Assembly (NCBI GenBank): GCA_023460935.1 | Contig: JAEWOI010000027.1 | Span: 62,001 to 126,000 of the forward strand | Direction of reading: 5' to 3' | From: Actinomycetes bacterium | Lineage (GTDB): Bacteria; Actinomycetota; Actinomycetes; Propionibacteriales; Propionibacteriaceae | DNA: 64,000 nucleotides | Program-made: the position numbers and the translations under genes | Shown here: piece by piece, positions 1 through 7,296 of the stretch | Numbering within the stretch: the stretch's first letter is position 1 | How the letters are laid out: each line of letters starts with the position of its first letter | The notes under the pieces: model-generated | What the model was told of the DNA's origin: nothing | Database searches by the model: none | The model's input: only the letters and a program-made list of their open reading frames with translations

Positions 1-654
1 CCGGCTTTTGCCGTCGACCGCACCGAGGTGGTGCTGCAGACCCTCACCGAGCTGCTGCACGCCGGCCGGATCCCCGAGCTCCCGGTCTTCGTCAACTCCC
101 CCATGGCGCTGGCAGCCCTCCGCGTCTACCGGGACCCGAAGCACGCCGGCGAACTGCGCGACGACCTCGACGTCAACGCCTTCGTCGACCTGCCGCTGCT
201 CCGGGAGGTGCGCAGCACCGAGGAGTCGATCAAGCTGAACCGGCCGAGGATGCCGAGCATCATCATCAGTTCCTCCGGGATGGCCACCGGAGGCAGGGTC
301 CTGCACCACCTGGAGCACCTGCTGCCGGACAGCCGCAACGCTGTGGTGCTGGCCGGCTACCAGGCCGCCGGCACCAGGGGCAGGTCCCTGCTGGACGGGG
401 CGGCGCAGCTGAAGCTGCACGGCCGCCTCGTACCGGTGCGGGCCGAGGTGCTGGCGGACGAGGAGTTCTCGGTGCACGCCGACCGCTCGGAACTCCTGGA
501 CTGGCTGGCCGCCCTCTCGCCTGAGCCCGGGCAGGCGTTCGTCGTGCACGGCACGCCCGACTCAGCCGGCGCCCTGGCGACGGAGATCACCGCCCGGCTC
601 GGGGTGGCGGCGCGGGTGCCGGAGCTCGGGGAGTGGATCACGCTGCCGGGCTGA
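1..654 (+). CDS. Beta-CASP/RMMBL metallo-beta-lactamase fold protein, 5' end outside the window
   Basis: The reading frame is open from base 1, so the N-terminal metallo-beta-lactamase half lies upstream of the window. The visible 217 residues cover the end of the beta-CASP insert and the RMMBL tail of the CPSF/Ysh1-like family. They include PAFAVDRTE at the very start, the SSSGMATGGR loop (about residues 88-97), VVLAGYQAAGTRGR, EFSVHADRSEL with its metal-binding His, and VVHGTPDSA. Proteins of this family are zinc-dependent RNA nucleases or hydrolases; bacterial members act in RNA turnover, but no substrate can be assigned here. The gene converges on the PEP-synthase-like gene with 9 bases between the stops and no obvious terminator. 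The family call is firm and the specific role is unknown. Confidence 0.88.
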   Translation, partial: PAFAVDRTEVVLQTLTELLHAGRIPELPVFVNSPMALAALRVYRDPKHAGELRDDLDVNAFVDLPLLREVRSTEESIKLNRPRMPSIIISSSGMATGGRVLHHLEHLLPDSRNAVVLAGYQAAGTRGRSLLDGAAQLKLHGRLVPVRAEVLADEEFSVHADRSELLDWLAALSPEPGQAFVVHGTPDSAGALATEITARLGVAARVPELGEWITLPG

Positions 655-663
655 GGCCGGGCT

Positions 664-3336
664 TCACCGCCGCCGCTTGCGGAGCACCGCGACGGCGGCA
701 AGGACGGCCGCGGCCCCGCCGGCAACGGCCAGCCAGCGGCCCCTGCTGCCGGCCGGCGTTCGCGCCTCCGGCGCGGCGGCGGCACCGGCGAGGCGCACCT
801 CTCCGGCGGTCCCGTCCACCGTGACCTCGTCGCCGGTGCGGATCCGGCGGGTGGCCGCGCCGGTCCCCAGCACGGCCGGGATGCCGTACTCGCGGGCGAC
901 GATCGAGCCGTGGCTGAGCACTCCGCCGATGTCGGTGACCACAGCAGCAGCCATCGCGAACAGGGGCGTGTAGGCCGGGGTGGTGATCGAGGCCACGAGC
1001 ACCTCGCCGGGCTGGAACGAGCCGAAGTCCTCCGGCCCGGCGAGCACGCGTGCCCTCGCCGTGACCACGCCGCCGCTACCTGCGGTACCGCTCAGCACGT
1101 CGCCGGTGTGGCGCTCCCTCGCCGGGTACATCCACTCCATCGAGTCCATCAGCCGGTTCTTGGGCAGGTACTGCGGCGGCTGGGCCTGGCGCTGCCCCCT
1201 GGCCGTCGCCCGGCGGTCAGCCACCCGCTCCTCCAGCCGGAGTTCCGGCTGCCGGCCGGCATCCAGCGCCGCCACCAGCTGGCGCGCCTCAGCGAGGGTG
1301 AGCCAGCACACGTCCATCGGCTCGGCGATGACGCCGGCCGCGACCAGCCGCCCGCCCAGCTCGCGCAGCAGCCTGCGTACTGTCGGCCAGGCCAGCCCCA
1401 TCGCAGCGAGCGCGTCCTCGCGCAGCGGCCCGGTGTGCTGCGCCCTGGCGAGCAGCTTGCGCACCCAGCGCTGCCTCCGGCCACCGAGCCGGATCAGCAG
1501 CGCCGCTGCCGCAGCCTCCCGGTCGGCGGCGAGCCGGCGCTGCCGCGCGTACGGGTCGGGCGCGTCGTCGCCGAGGTAGAACCGCAGGCCCTGCAGTACC
1601 GGCGTGGGGTCGTCGGCAGGCACCGGGTTCACGAAGTCCAGGTTGTAGAGGGTGTGGCCGTGCTCCTGGAGGTGGCTGCCCAGCCGTTCCAGCCACTGCT
1701 GCCACACCGTCGCCGGCACCCCGGACGGGGCCGCTGGGGCGAGCGGCGCGGTGCCGGGGTCGCGGAGGGCCGCGGCCAGCCCCACCTGCCCGCGTGCCCA
1801 GCGGGCCAGGTCGTAGAGCGCCTTCTCCGCCCGGATCGGCTCGGAGTCGTAGCCCAGGAGGTAGGTCTCCGCCGCCGGATCGCCGGGCCGTCGGAGCAAC
1901 CGCTCGTACGCAGAGACCCAGACCAGTTCGGCCGAGGAGGCGACCGGGATGATGGTCTGCACAGCCGTGTAGTAGTAGGCCAACTCGTGCACCAGCCGCG
2001 CGATGCCGGCCAGCAGCTCACGACCGCTCAGGTCCCCGGGCTCCTGGGCGCGCTCGGCGGCCACGGCGGCCGCGTACTGCTCCAACCGGTCGCGCCAGCG
2101 GTCCTCGACCCAGCGGCCACCCCCGCCGAGCACCATCCGGACGGCGGTGGGGGACAGCCCGAGCATGGTGGCGAAGGAGCGGTAGCCGTAGCGGTAGAAC
2201 GCGTAGCCGTTGAGGATCGGGAAACCCACGTCCAGCCGGCCGGCCCGCTCCCCCAACAACTCGGTCATCAGGCGCTTCACCCCTGCCGGGACCGCTGTGG
2301 TGACCAGGTCTGCGAACAGCGGGCTGAGCGGGTCGGGCAGTTGTTCGGTGATGCTCGCCCTGAAGTAGAGGCCCTTCGCCGGAAGCTGCCACTCCTGCGG
2401 CACCGGTCCGCTGCGCGGCGGCAGCGCCGTGATCGGCCGGGCCTGGACGATCTGGAAACCGTCGTCGCCGAGCACCCACTCGATGTCCTGCGGCGAGCCG
2501 AAGTGTGCGGCTATGGCAGTGCCGAGGGCGGCCAACCGCAACGCAGCAGCCTCGTCCAGCACCGCCGCTTCCCGCTCGGCCGCCGCCGGCTCGCTGGTGC
2601 GGGTCCGCTCACCGGCGCCGGCAGGGGCCGGGTCGATGCGGACCGCCTTGTCGGCGACGTGCATGCTGAGCACCGTGCCGGCGACGTTGTCGACGACGAT
2701 CGTGTCGGTGTCGACCAGGCCGGAGACCACAGCCTCGCCCAGGCCCCAGGCCGCGGTGATCACCGTCTCCTCGGTGCGCCCGTTGGCCGGGTTCGCAGTG
2801 AACATCACCCCGGCGGCGTTCGCCGGCACCATCCGTTGCACCACCACGGCAAGGGACAAGCCTTCGGCTCCGACCCCGTGCTGCGCGCGGTAGTGGACGG
2901 CACGTTCGGTCCACAGCGAAGCCCAACAGCTGCGCACGGCGTCCAGCAGGTCGGCCTCGCCGACGACGTTGAGGTAGGTGTCCTGCTGGCCGGCGAAGCT
3001 CGCCTCGGCCAGGTCCTCCGCCGTGGCCGAGGAACGCACCGCCACCGGCGTCGCTGCGCCCTCCCCGAGCGCGAGGTAGGCCGTGCGGAGCGCCTCGGCC
3101 AGGTCGCCGGGCAGTGCCCCCGCTGCGAAGGCTGCCGCTGCCCCCGCCGGGTCGGCCTCCAGTGCTCCGGCGAGGCCGTTGGCCTCCACGTAGCTGTCGT
3201 AGCCGGCGGTGGTGACCACGAACCCCGGCGGCACCGGGAACCCGGCACGGGTGAGTTCGCCAAGGTTGGCGCCCTTGCCACCGGCGAGGGCCAGGTCGGA
3301 GCGGCCCAGGTCGGCGAGCCAGCGGATGTCTGCCAT
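664..3336 (-). CDS. PEP-synthase/rifampicin-phosphotransferase-like enzyme with C-terminal membrane tail
   Basis: An 890-residue protein with the architecture of phosphoenolpyruvate synthase and rifampicin phosphotransferase. An N-terminal PPDK ATP-grasp domain (about 1-310; GGKGANLGEL, AVRSSATAEDL, QDIEWVL) is followed by a linker, then a C-terminal swivelling phosphohistidine domain with GGVLSHGSIVAREYGIPAV, where His809 is the expected phosphocarrier. The ATG at 3336 is chosen because GGGAGGAC lies 5-8 bases upstream and the ATP-grasp domain begins at once; the open frame continues upstream only as a shadow over the next gene. Unusually, the last 24 residues form an Ala/Val-rich hydrophobic helix closed by RKRRR, which would tether the enzyme to the inner membrane face. 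It is the last gene of an operon with the HEAT-repeat and phosphatase genes. Substrate (pyruvate, a drug, or other) is undetermined. Confidence 0.85.
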   Translation of the reverse strand: MADIRWLADLGRSDLALAGGKGANLGELTRAGFPVPPGFVVTTAGYDSYVEANGLAGALEADPAGAAAAFAAGALPGDLAEALRTAYLALGEGAATPVAVRSSATAEDLAEASFAGQQDTYLNVVGEADLLDAVRSCWASLWTERAVHYRAQHGVGAEGLSLAVVVQRMVPANAAGVMFTANPANGRTEETVITAAWGLGEAVVSGLVDTDTIVVDNVAGTVLSMHVADKAVRIDPAPAGAGERTRTSEPAAAEREAAVLDEAAALRLAALGTAIAAHFGSPQDIEWVLGDDGFQIVQARPITALPPRSGPVPQEWQLPAKGLYFRASITEQLPDPLSPLFADLVTTAVPAGVKRLMTELLGERAGRLDVGFPILNGYAFYRYGYRSFATMLGLSPTAVRMVLGGGGRWVEDRWRDRLEQYAAAVAAERAQEPGDLSGRELLAGIARLVHELAYYYTAVQTIIPVASSAELVWVSAYERLLRRPGDPAAETYLLGYDSEPIRAEKALYDLARWARGQVGLAAALRDPGTAPLAPAAPSGVPATVWQQWLERLGSHLQEHGHTLYNLDFVNPVPADDPTPVLQGLRFYLGDDAPDPYARQRRLAADREAAAAALLIRLGGRRQRWVRKLLARAQHTGPLREDALAAMGLAWPTVRRLLRELGGRLVAAGVIAEPMDVCWLTLAEARQLVAALDAGRQPELRLEERVADRRATARGQRQAQPPQYLPKNRLMDSMEWMYPARERHTGDVLSGTAGSGGVVTARARVLAGPEDFGSFQPGEVLVASITTPAYTPLFAMAAAVVTDIGGVLSHGSIVAREYGIPAVLGTGAATRRIRTGDEVTVDGTAGEVRLAGAAAAPEARTPAGSRGRWLAVAGGAAAVLAAVAVLRKRRR

Positions 3337-3380
3337 TGCAGTCCTCCCAGGTCCCGGTCGGCACCGGGCTGCCATCAAGG

Positions 3381-4097
3381 CTAGACCGGCGCGGGTGGGG
3401 CCACGACGAGCCTGCGCAGACGGGCCTTGCCAAGGTTCGAGCGCACGATCCAGGCCAGGTCGGGGTCGGTGGGCTCGAGCGCGGTGAAGACCGGCAGCCC
3501 GGCAGGCGGGTCGGCGGCGACCGCGACGCTCCAGCAGTAGCCGAGCGCCTGGCGCAGGGTTCGGGCTGCCGGTTCCCTGCGGGCCGGCGCGGGCAGGGCC
3601 AGCAGCGCTCGGGTGGCTGCGGCGCAGGTTGCCAGCGCCGCAGCGGCGCCCTCCGGGTGGCGGATCAGGTGGGGCTCGCAGATCGCTGCCACCGCTGCCC
3701 GCAGCACCAGCGGCGCCGGCGAGGCCAGCCACCCGGCCACGAGCCCGGCCAGGGCTGTGAAGTCGCGGTCGCCGATCCGCTGCGCGGCTATCGCCACCGC
3801 CTCGCGCACCCGCCACGAGTCGTCCCCGGCGAACGCCGCCAGCTCCGCGGCCACCTCCGCCGGGTCCCTGGTGAAGTACTCGCTGCCGAGGGCGACCACC
3901 CCGCAGCAGCGCCGGTACTCGTCCGGCTCCGCCCGGAGGCGCGCTGCATGGGCAGCGGGCAGCAGGTCCCCAGCTGCGGCGAGCAGTTCCAGGTTCGCTC
4001 GCGGGCCCGGCAGTCCCGAGTGCGCATCGAGGTAGGCGACGACCTCCGGGTAGTCGGCGGTGAGGCGAAGGGCGAGGTCCGGTTCGAGGCGTGGCAC
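3381..4097 (-). CDS. HEAT-repeat protein
   Basis: A 238-residue, Ala/Leu/Arg-rich, all-helical protein without signal peptide or membrane segment. Paired helices with HEAT-like spacing are visible, for example DDSWRVREAVAIAAQRIG followed by LVAGWLASPAPLVLRAAVAAI, as in DNA-alkylation-repair-like and other HEAT proteins. Such folds usually form protein-protein or nucleic-acid scaffolds; I see no catalytic motif. The start is a GTG without a strong ribosome-binding site, 43 bases after the phosphatase stop, and its own stop is 44 bases before the PEP-synthase-like start. The three genes therefore look co-transcribed. A regulatory or scaffold role for the neighbouring enzyme is inference only. 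Confidence 0.72.
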   Translation of the reverse strand: MPRLEPDLALRLTADYPEVVAYLDAHSGLPGPRANLELLAAAGDLLPAAHAARLRAEPDEYRRCCGVVALGSEYFTRDPAEVAAELAAFAGDDSWRVREAVAIAAQRIGDRDFTALAGLVAGWLASPAPLVLRAAVAAICEPHLIRHPEGAAAALATCAAATRALLALPAPARREPAARTLRQALGYCWSVAVAADPPAGLPVFTALEPTDPDLAWIVRSNLGKARLRRLVVAPPAPV

Positions 4098-4140
4098 AGC
4101 TGGAAATGTCGCACATCCGTTGCCGGCCGGCGCCCCCGGG

Positions 4141-5112
4141 TCAGGAAATGGCCAGCCCGGCGTGCTCCGCCGCAGACAGCAGGCGGGGATTGCCGCCCGA
4201 ACCGGCCAACCACGCAGCGACCGGGCCCGGCAGGTCGATGCGGAGCGGTGGGAACAGGTTGGTCACCAGCACCGGCAGCAGCAGCCGGAAGGGATCGGCC
4301 GGCTGGACGGGGCCCACCACCAGCGCCCGGCCCACCAGCCCTTCGCGGGTGAGCAGGAGCACCTCGTCCAGCTGGCTCAGCTCCGGCGGGGCGACGTCCA
4401 TCGACAGCCCCACCGCGACCTCACCGGCGCCCTCCAGCACCGCAGCAAGGGCGTCCGGGTCGTCCGGGCCGAGCCGCACCACCCAGTGGTTGCCCGGGTG
4501 CTCGGTGTCGCGGATGGCCCGGATCACCGCCACCGCGTCGAGCTGGTTGGCCTTCCGCCAGCGGGCCAGCACCCTGCGGGCGTTGCTACGGGTCCTGGCA
4601 TCGGCACCGGTGACAGCCAGGTGCCAGTCGAGAGCGCTGGTGGCGTAGTCGATCACGGCCACCGGTCGTGCCGAGCGGATCGCCTGCAGGGCCGGCCGCA
4701 GCGCCACGCCCTGGTCGAGCAGCAGGGCCAGCACCGCCGAGGGGGCGCGGTTCACCCCCATGTGGCAGTGGACCAGCACCCTGCTGCCCGGCTCCGCGAG
4801 GGCCGCGCCGACCCAGCCGGCCAGTTCGGCGAACCACTCCGGGCCGATCACCTGGCCGGCGTCCTCCACGCGGTGGTGCAGGTAGCGCACCTGCGGCGCC
4901 CACTGGCGCACCAGGCCCTCGTCGCTCCACTCCGAGCGCAGGTCGGCGATGTGGGTGATGCCCGCGGCCACCAGTTCGTCCAGCTGCTCGCGGGCCCGCC
5001 CGAAGTTCGGCGACAGGTCCCCGCCCACCGCCAGCCGGTCGGTCACGAAGCTGGCGTTGGCCAACCGGAGCACGGGCAGCTTCCCTGGCACGGACGGGGA
5101 CATGGCTCCCAT
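4141..5112 (-). CDS. Dual-specificity protein phosphatase family protein
   Basis: A 323-residue cytoplasmic protein whose N-terminal half (about 15-165) is a cysteine-dependent dual-specificity phosphatase. The P-loop reads VHCHMGVNRAPS, with nucleophile Cys116 and Arg122 in the CX5R arrangement, preceded by GITHIADLRSE and an Asp/Glu-rich loop suited to supply the general acid. The C-terminal half (about 170-323) has no recognised domain and may bind a partner. Two ATG codons (residues 1 and 4) are possible starts. It is the first gene of the minus-strand trio ending in the PEP-synthase-like enzyme. Because that enzyme family is controlled by phosphorylation in some bacteria, a regulatory link is attractive but unproven. 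Confidence 0.82.
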   Translation of the reverse strand: MGAMSPSVPGKLPVLRLANASFVTDRLAVGGDLSPNFGRAREQLDELVAAGITHIADLRSEWSDEGLVRQWAPQVRYLHHRVEDAGQVIGPEWFAELAGWVGAALAEPGSRVLVHCHMGVNRAPSAVLALLLDQGVALRPALQAIRSARPVAVIDYATSALDWHLAVTGADARTRSNARRVLARWRKANQLDAVAVIRAIRDTEHPGNHWVVRLGPDDPDALAAVLEGAGEVAVGLSMDVAPPELSQLDEVLLLTREGLVGRALVVGPVQPADPFRLLLPVLVTNLFPPLRIDLPGPVAAWLAGSGGNPRLLSAAEHAGLAIS

Positions 5113-5306
5113 GATGCCCTGCGCGGTTGCTTCACCGAGCGCAACGAAGGGCCGCCGAGCCCGGTCGGAACCGGTGGTCGAGCCCTACCCACAATTTCCC
5201 ACGCTGCGCCTGCGGGCAGGCGTCGCCTGGTGCATAGTTGTGCTCGTACGGGAGGGTACCCGTCGCCCCGGCGGCGGAGAACTGAACAAAAGGAATGCAA
5301 CCGCCA

Positions 5307-6083
5307 ATGCAAAGCCTCCGTACCGCGCGTCCGCGCACCCTGGCCGTCCTGGCCGGAGTCCTGGTCGCGATCCCCCTCACCCCCGTCCCTGCTGCGTCCG
5401 CAGCCACCGAGACCGCTCAGCCCGCCGCTGCGAGCCTGAGCAGGCTGTCCCCGGTCGCCGGCCTGGTGAACGGCGGCGCGGTCGTGACGATCACCGGCAA
5501 GAACTTCACGGGAACGTCAGCGGTCGCGTTCGGCGGAGTGCCCGCTGCGAAGTACCAGGTGGTCTCTTCCACGAAGATCACGGCGATCGCCCCGAAACTG
5601 GCCGCAGGCACCCACCGCATCTCGGTGACGACCGCGGCCGGTACCACCACTGCGGCGAAGTTCACCGTCCGCACCTTCGAGCAGGAAGTGCTGCGCCTGA
5701 CCAATGAGGCCAGGTCGACCAAGCGCAAGTGCGGCTCGAAGACGTACCGCGCCGCCAAGCCGCTGCGCTCGGACGCGACGCTGGCCAGGGTGGCGGCTGC
5801 GCACAGCGCCGACATGGCTGCCAGGGAGTACTTCAGCCACAACTCCACCAACGGCCGCACGCCGTTCGACCGGATCAAGGCCGCCGGCTACCGCTACTCC
5901 AGCGCAGGGGAGAACATCGCCGCAGGGTTCCGCACCCCGAACTCGGTGGTCACCGCCTGGCTGAAGAGCGCAGGGCACTGCAAGAACATCATGAACCGCA
6001 GCTTCACCGAGCTGGGCGTCGGCTACGCCGACGGCGGCTACTACGGCAGCTACTGGACCCAGGACTTCGGCAAGCCGCGCTGA
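5307..6083 (+). CDS. Secreted IPT/TIG plus CAP (SCP/PR1-like) domain protein
   Basis: About 258 residues. A Sec signal peptide (basic RTARPR, hydrophobic core, AASA cleavage region) is followed by an Ig-like IPT/TIG domain (LSRLSPVAGLVNGGAVVTITGKNF) and a C-terminal CAP domain. The CAP domain shows LTNEARSTKRKCG, LARVAAAHSADMAAREYFSHNS, AGENIAAGF, WLKSAGHCKNIMNRSFTELGVGY and YWTQDFG. Bacterial CAP proteins are exported and often cell-wall or stress linked; their activity is poorly defined. The ATG at 5307 fits the AAAAGGA ribosome-binding site better than the ATG at 5295, which abuts it. It stands alone between a divergent phosphatase operon and a convergent regulator. Confidence 0.85.
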   Translation: MQSLRTARPRTLAVLAGVLVAIPLTPVPAASAATETAQPAAASLSRLSPVAGLVNGGAVVTITGKNFTGTSAVAFGGVPAAKYQVVSSTKITAIAPKLAAGTHRISVTTAAGTTTAAKFTVRTFEQEVLRLTNEARSTKRKCGSKTYRAAKPLRSDATLARVAAAHSADMAAREYFSHNSTNGRTPFDRIKAAGYRYSSAGENIAAGFRTPNSVVTAWLKSAGHCKNIMNRSFTELGVGYADGGYYGSYWTQDFGKPR

Positions 6084-6095
6084 TCCGCTGCTCGC

Positions 6096-6137
6096 CCGAT
6101 CTGCCGGACGGGCCGCCGCCCGGCCCCGGCAGGTCGG
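6096..6137. terminator. Inverted repeat, probable bidirectional terminator
   Basis: Arms 6096-6107 and 6126-6137 are complementary over 12 bases with one mismatch (CCGATCTGCCGG against CCGGCAGGTCGG). They lie between the convergent CAP-protein and LacI-regulator stops. No T-run follows, as is usual in high-GC actinobacteria. Confidence 0.55.
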
Positions 6138-7208
6138 TCACCCGGTTCGGCTGGAGCCCCCCGAGGTGCTTTCGCGCACTTCCAGCCGGACCGGCAATCG
6201 CCGGCCGCGCGGGCCGGAAGAGGTGGCGCCCGCGCGGCCGGCGATCACGCGTAACAACGCCCGGGCCGCTGCCCTGCCCTTGGCGTCCACGTCCTGCCGG
6301 ACGGTGGTCAGCGTCGGACGGGTGCGGAGGGCGAGCGGATGGTCGTCGAAGCCGACCACTGCCAGGTCGTCGGGAACCCGCAGGCCGGCGTCCGCGGCGG
6401 CGGCCAGCACCGACTGCGCGATCACATCGGTGAGGCAGAGCGCAGCCGTCGGCCGGTCAGGCGCGGCCAGCATCAGGCGGGCGGCCTCACGGGCGTCGGT
6501 GTAGGTGTGGGGCTGGTTGACCACCATCGGTTCGATGCCTGCCGCCCCTAGCGCCTCCAGCCAGCCCGCGTGCCGCTCGGCGATCACCCGCAGCCGCCCG
6601 GCCGCCTCAGGCAACGGGCCCGAAACCGGTCCTGGTTCTGCGCCGAAACCGGTGGTGACCAGCGCAACCCTGCGATGGCCCAGCCCGACCACGTGCCGGG
6701 CGGCTGCCCTGGCACCGCCCCGGTCGTCGATCGTGATCGCCACCTCCCCCGCCGGTGCGTCCATGTCGACGTAGACCAGCGGCAGCCGCCGGCGCTGCAA
6801 CCAGTCGAGGGCCGGCAATTCGGGGTCGCAGGAGAAGGCGATCGCCCCGTCCATGGCGACGTCGCGCGCGGGCACGACACCGCCGTCCGCGCTGGCAGGG
6901 AGCAGGGTCAGCGCCAGGCCACCGGGGGCGAGCTCGTCCGCGACGGCGCCGAGGAATCGCGCCGAGACCTCATCGGCGAGGGCGTGGCGCAGCTCCTTGG
7001 CCCACAGCACCCCGATCGTGCCTGTGGTGCCGGTGGCCAGGGACCGGGCCGAGGGGTCCGGCCCGAGGTAGCCGAGCGCGGCCGCCTCGGCGAGGATCCG
7101 CTCGCGCAGCGCGTCGGACAGCTGGTCGGGGCGGGAGAAGGCGTTGGAGACGGTCATCCGGCTCACGCCGAGCCGGTCGGCGATCGACTGCAGGGTGACC
7201 CTTGCCAC
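6138..7208 (-). CDS. LacI-family transcriptional regulator
   Basis: A 356-residue protein. The N-terminal LacI helix-turn-helix (VTLQSIADRLGVSRMTVSNAFSRP, hinge ending SARSLATG) is followed by a periplasmic-binding-protein-like effector domain (TIGVLWAK, DGAIAFS, VYVDMDAP, IDDRGGARAAARHVVGLGHRRVALV, VPDDLAVVGFDDHPLALRTRPTLTTVRQ). Translation starts at GTG 7208 behind a strong AGGAGGTG. The gene is divergent from the alpha-glucosidase, with two 12-bp palindromes in the 88-base gap, so it very likely represses that gene and itself until an alpha-glucoside inducer binds. The effector is not determinable from sequence. Confidence 0.93.
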   Translation of the reverse strand: MARVTLQSIADRLGVSRMTVSNAFSRPDQLSDALRERILAEAAALGYLGPDPSARSLATGTTGTIGVLWAKELRHALADEVSARFLGAVADELAPGGLALTLLPASADGGVVPARDVAMDGAIAFSCDPELPALDWLQRRRLPLVYVDMDAPAGEVAITIDDRGGARAAARHVVGLGHRRVALVTTGFGAEPGPVSGPLPEAAGRLRVIAERHAGWLEALGAAGIEPMVVNQPHTYTDAREAARLMLAAPDRPTAALCLTDVIAQSVLAAAADAGLRVPDDLAVVGFDDHPLALRTRPTLTTVRQDVDAKGRAAARALLRVIAGRAGATSSGPRGRRLPVRLEVRESTSGGSSRTG

Positions 7209-7251
7209 CTGCCCACCTCCTGGGTTGCTGCGCGGTTGCCGGCAGTCTATC

Positions 7252-7284
7252 TTTACCGGTACAGCGTCCGTCTGTATCGGTACA
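7252..7284. promoter_or_regulatory. Two LacI-type operator palindromes
   Basis: TTTACCGGTACA (7252-7263) and TGTATCGGTACA (7273-7284) are near-palindromes with the shared core TAYCGGTACA. Their centres are 21 bp apart, two helical turns. They lie between the divergent LacI regulator and alpha-glucosidase genes, the second ending just upstream of the glucosidase ribosome-binding site. Binding by the adjacent regulator is inferred. Confidence 0.6.
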
Positions 7285-7296
7285 GAAAGGCACCCG

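Noticed and set aside
910..3384. An 824-codon plus-strand open frame opposite the PEP-synthase-like gene
   Set aside because: It is His/Arg/Pro-rich antisense shadow with no domain, and the opposite strand encodes clear motifs.
3337..4116. A 260-residue N-terminal extension of the PEP-synthase-like protein
   Set aside because: The frame stays open over the HEAT-repeat gene only because of GC bias; its sequence is Arg/Pro/Ala noise, while ATG 3336 has a strong ribosome-binding site and starts the known domain.
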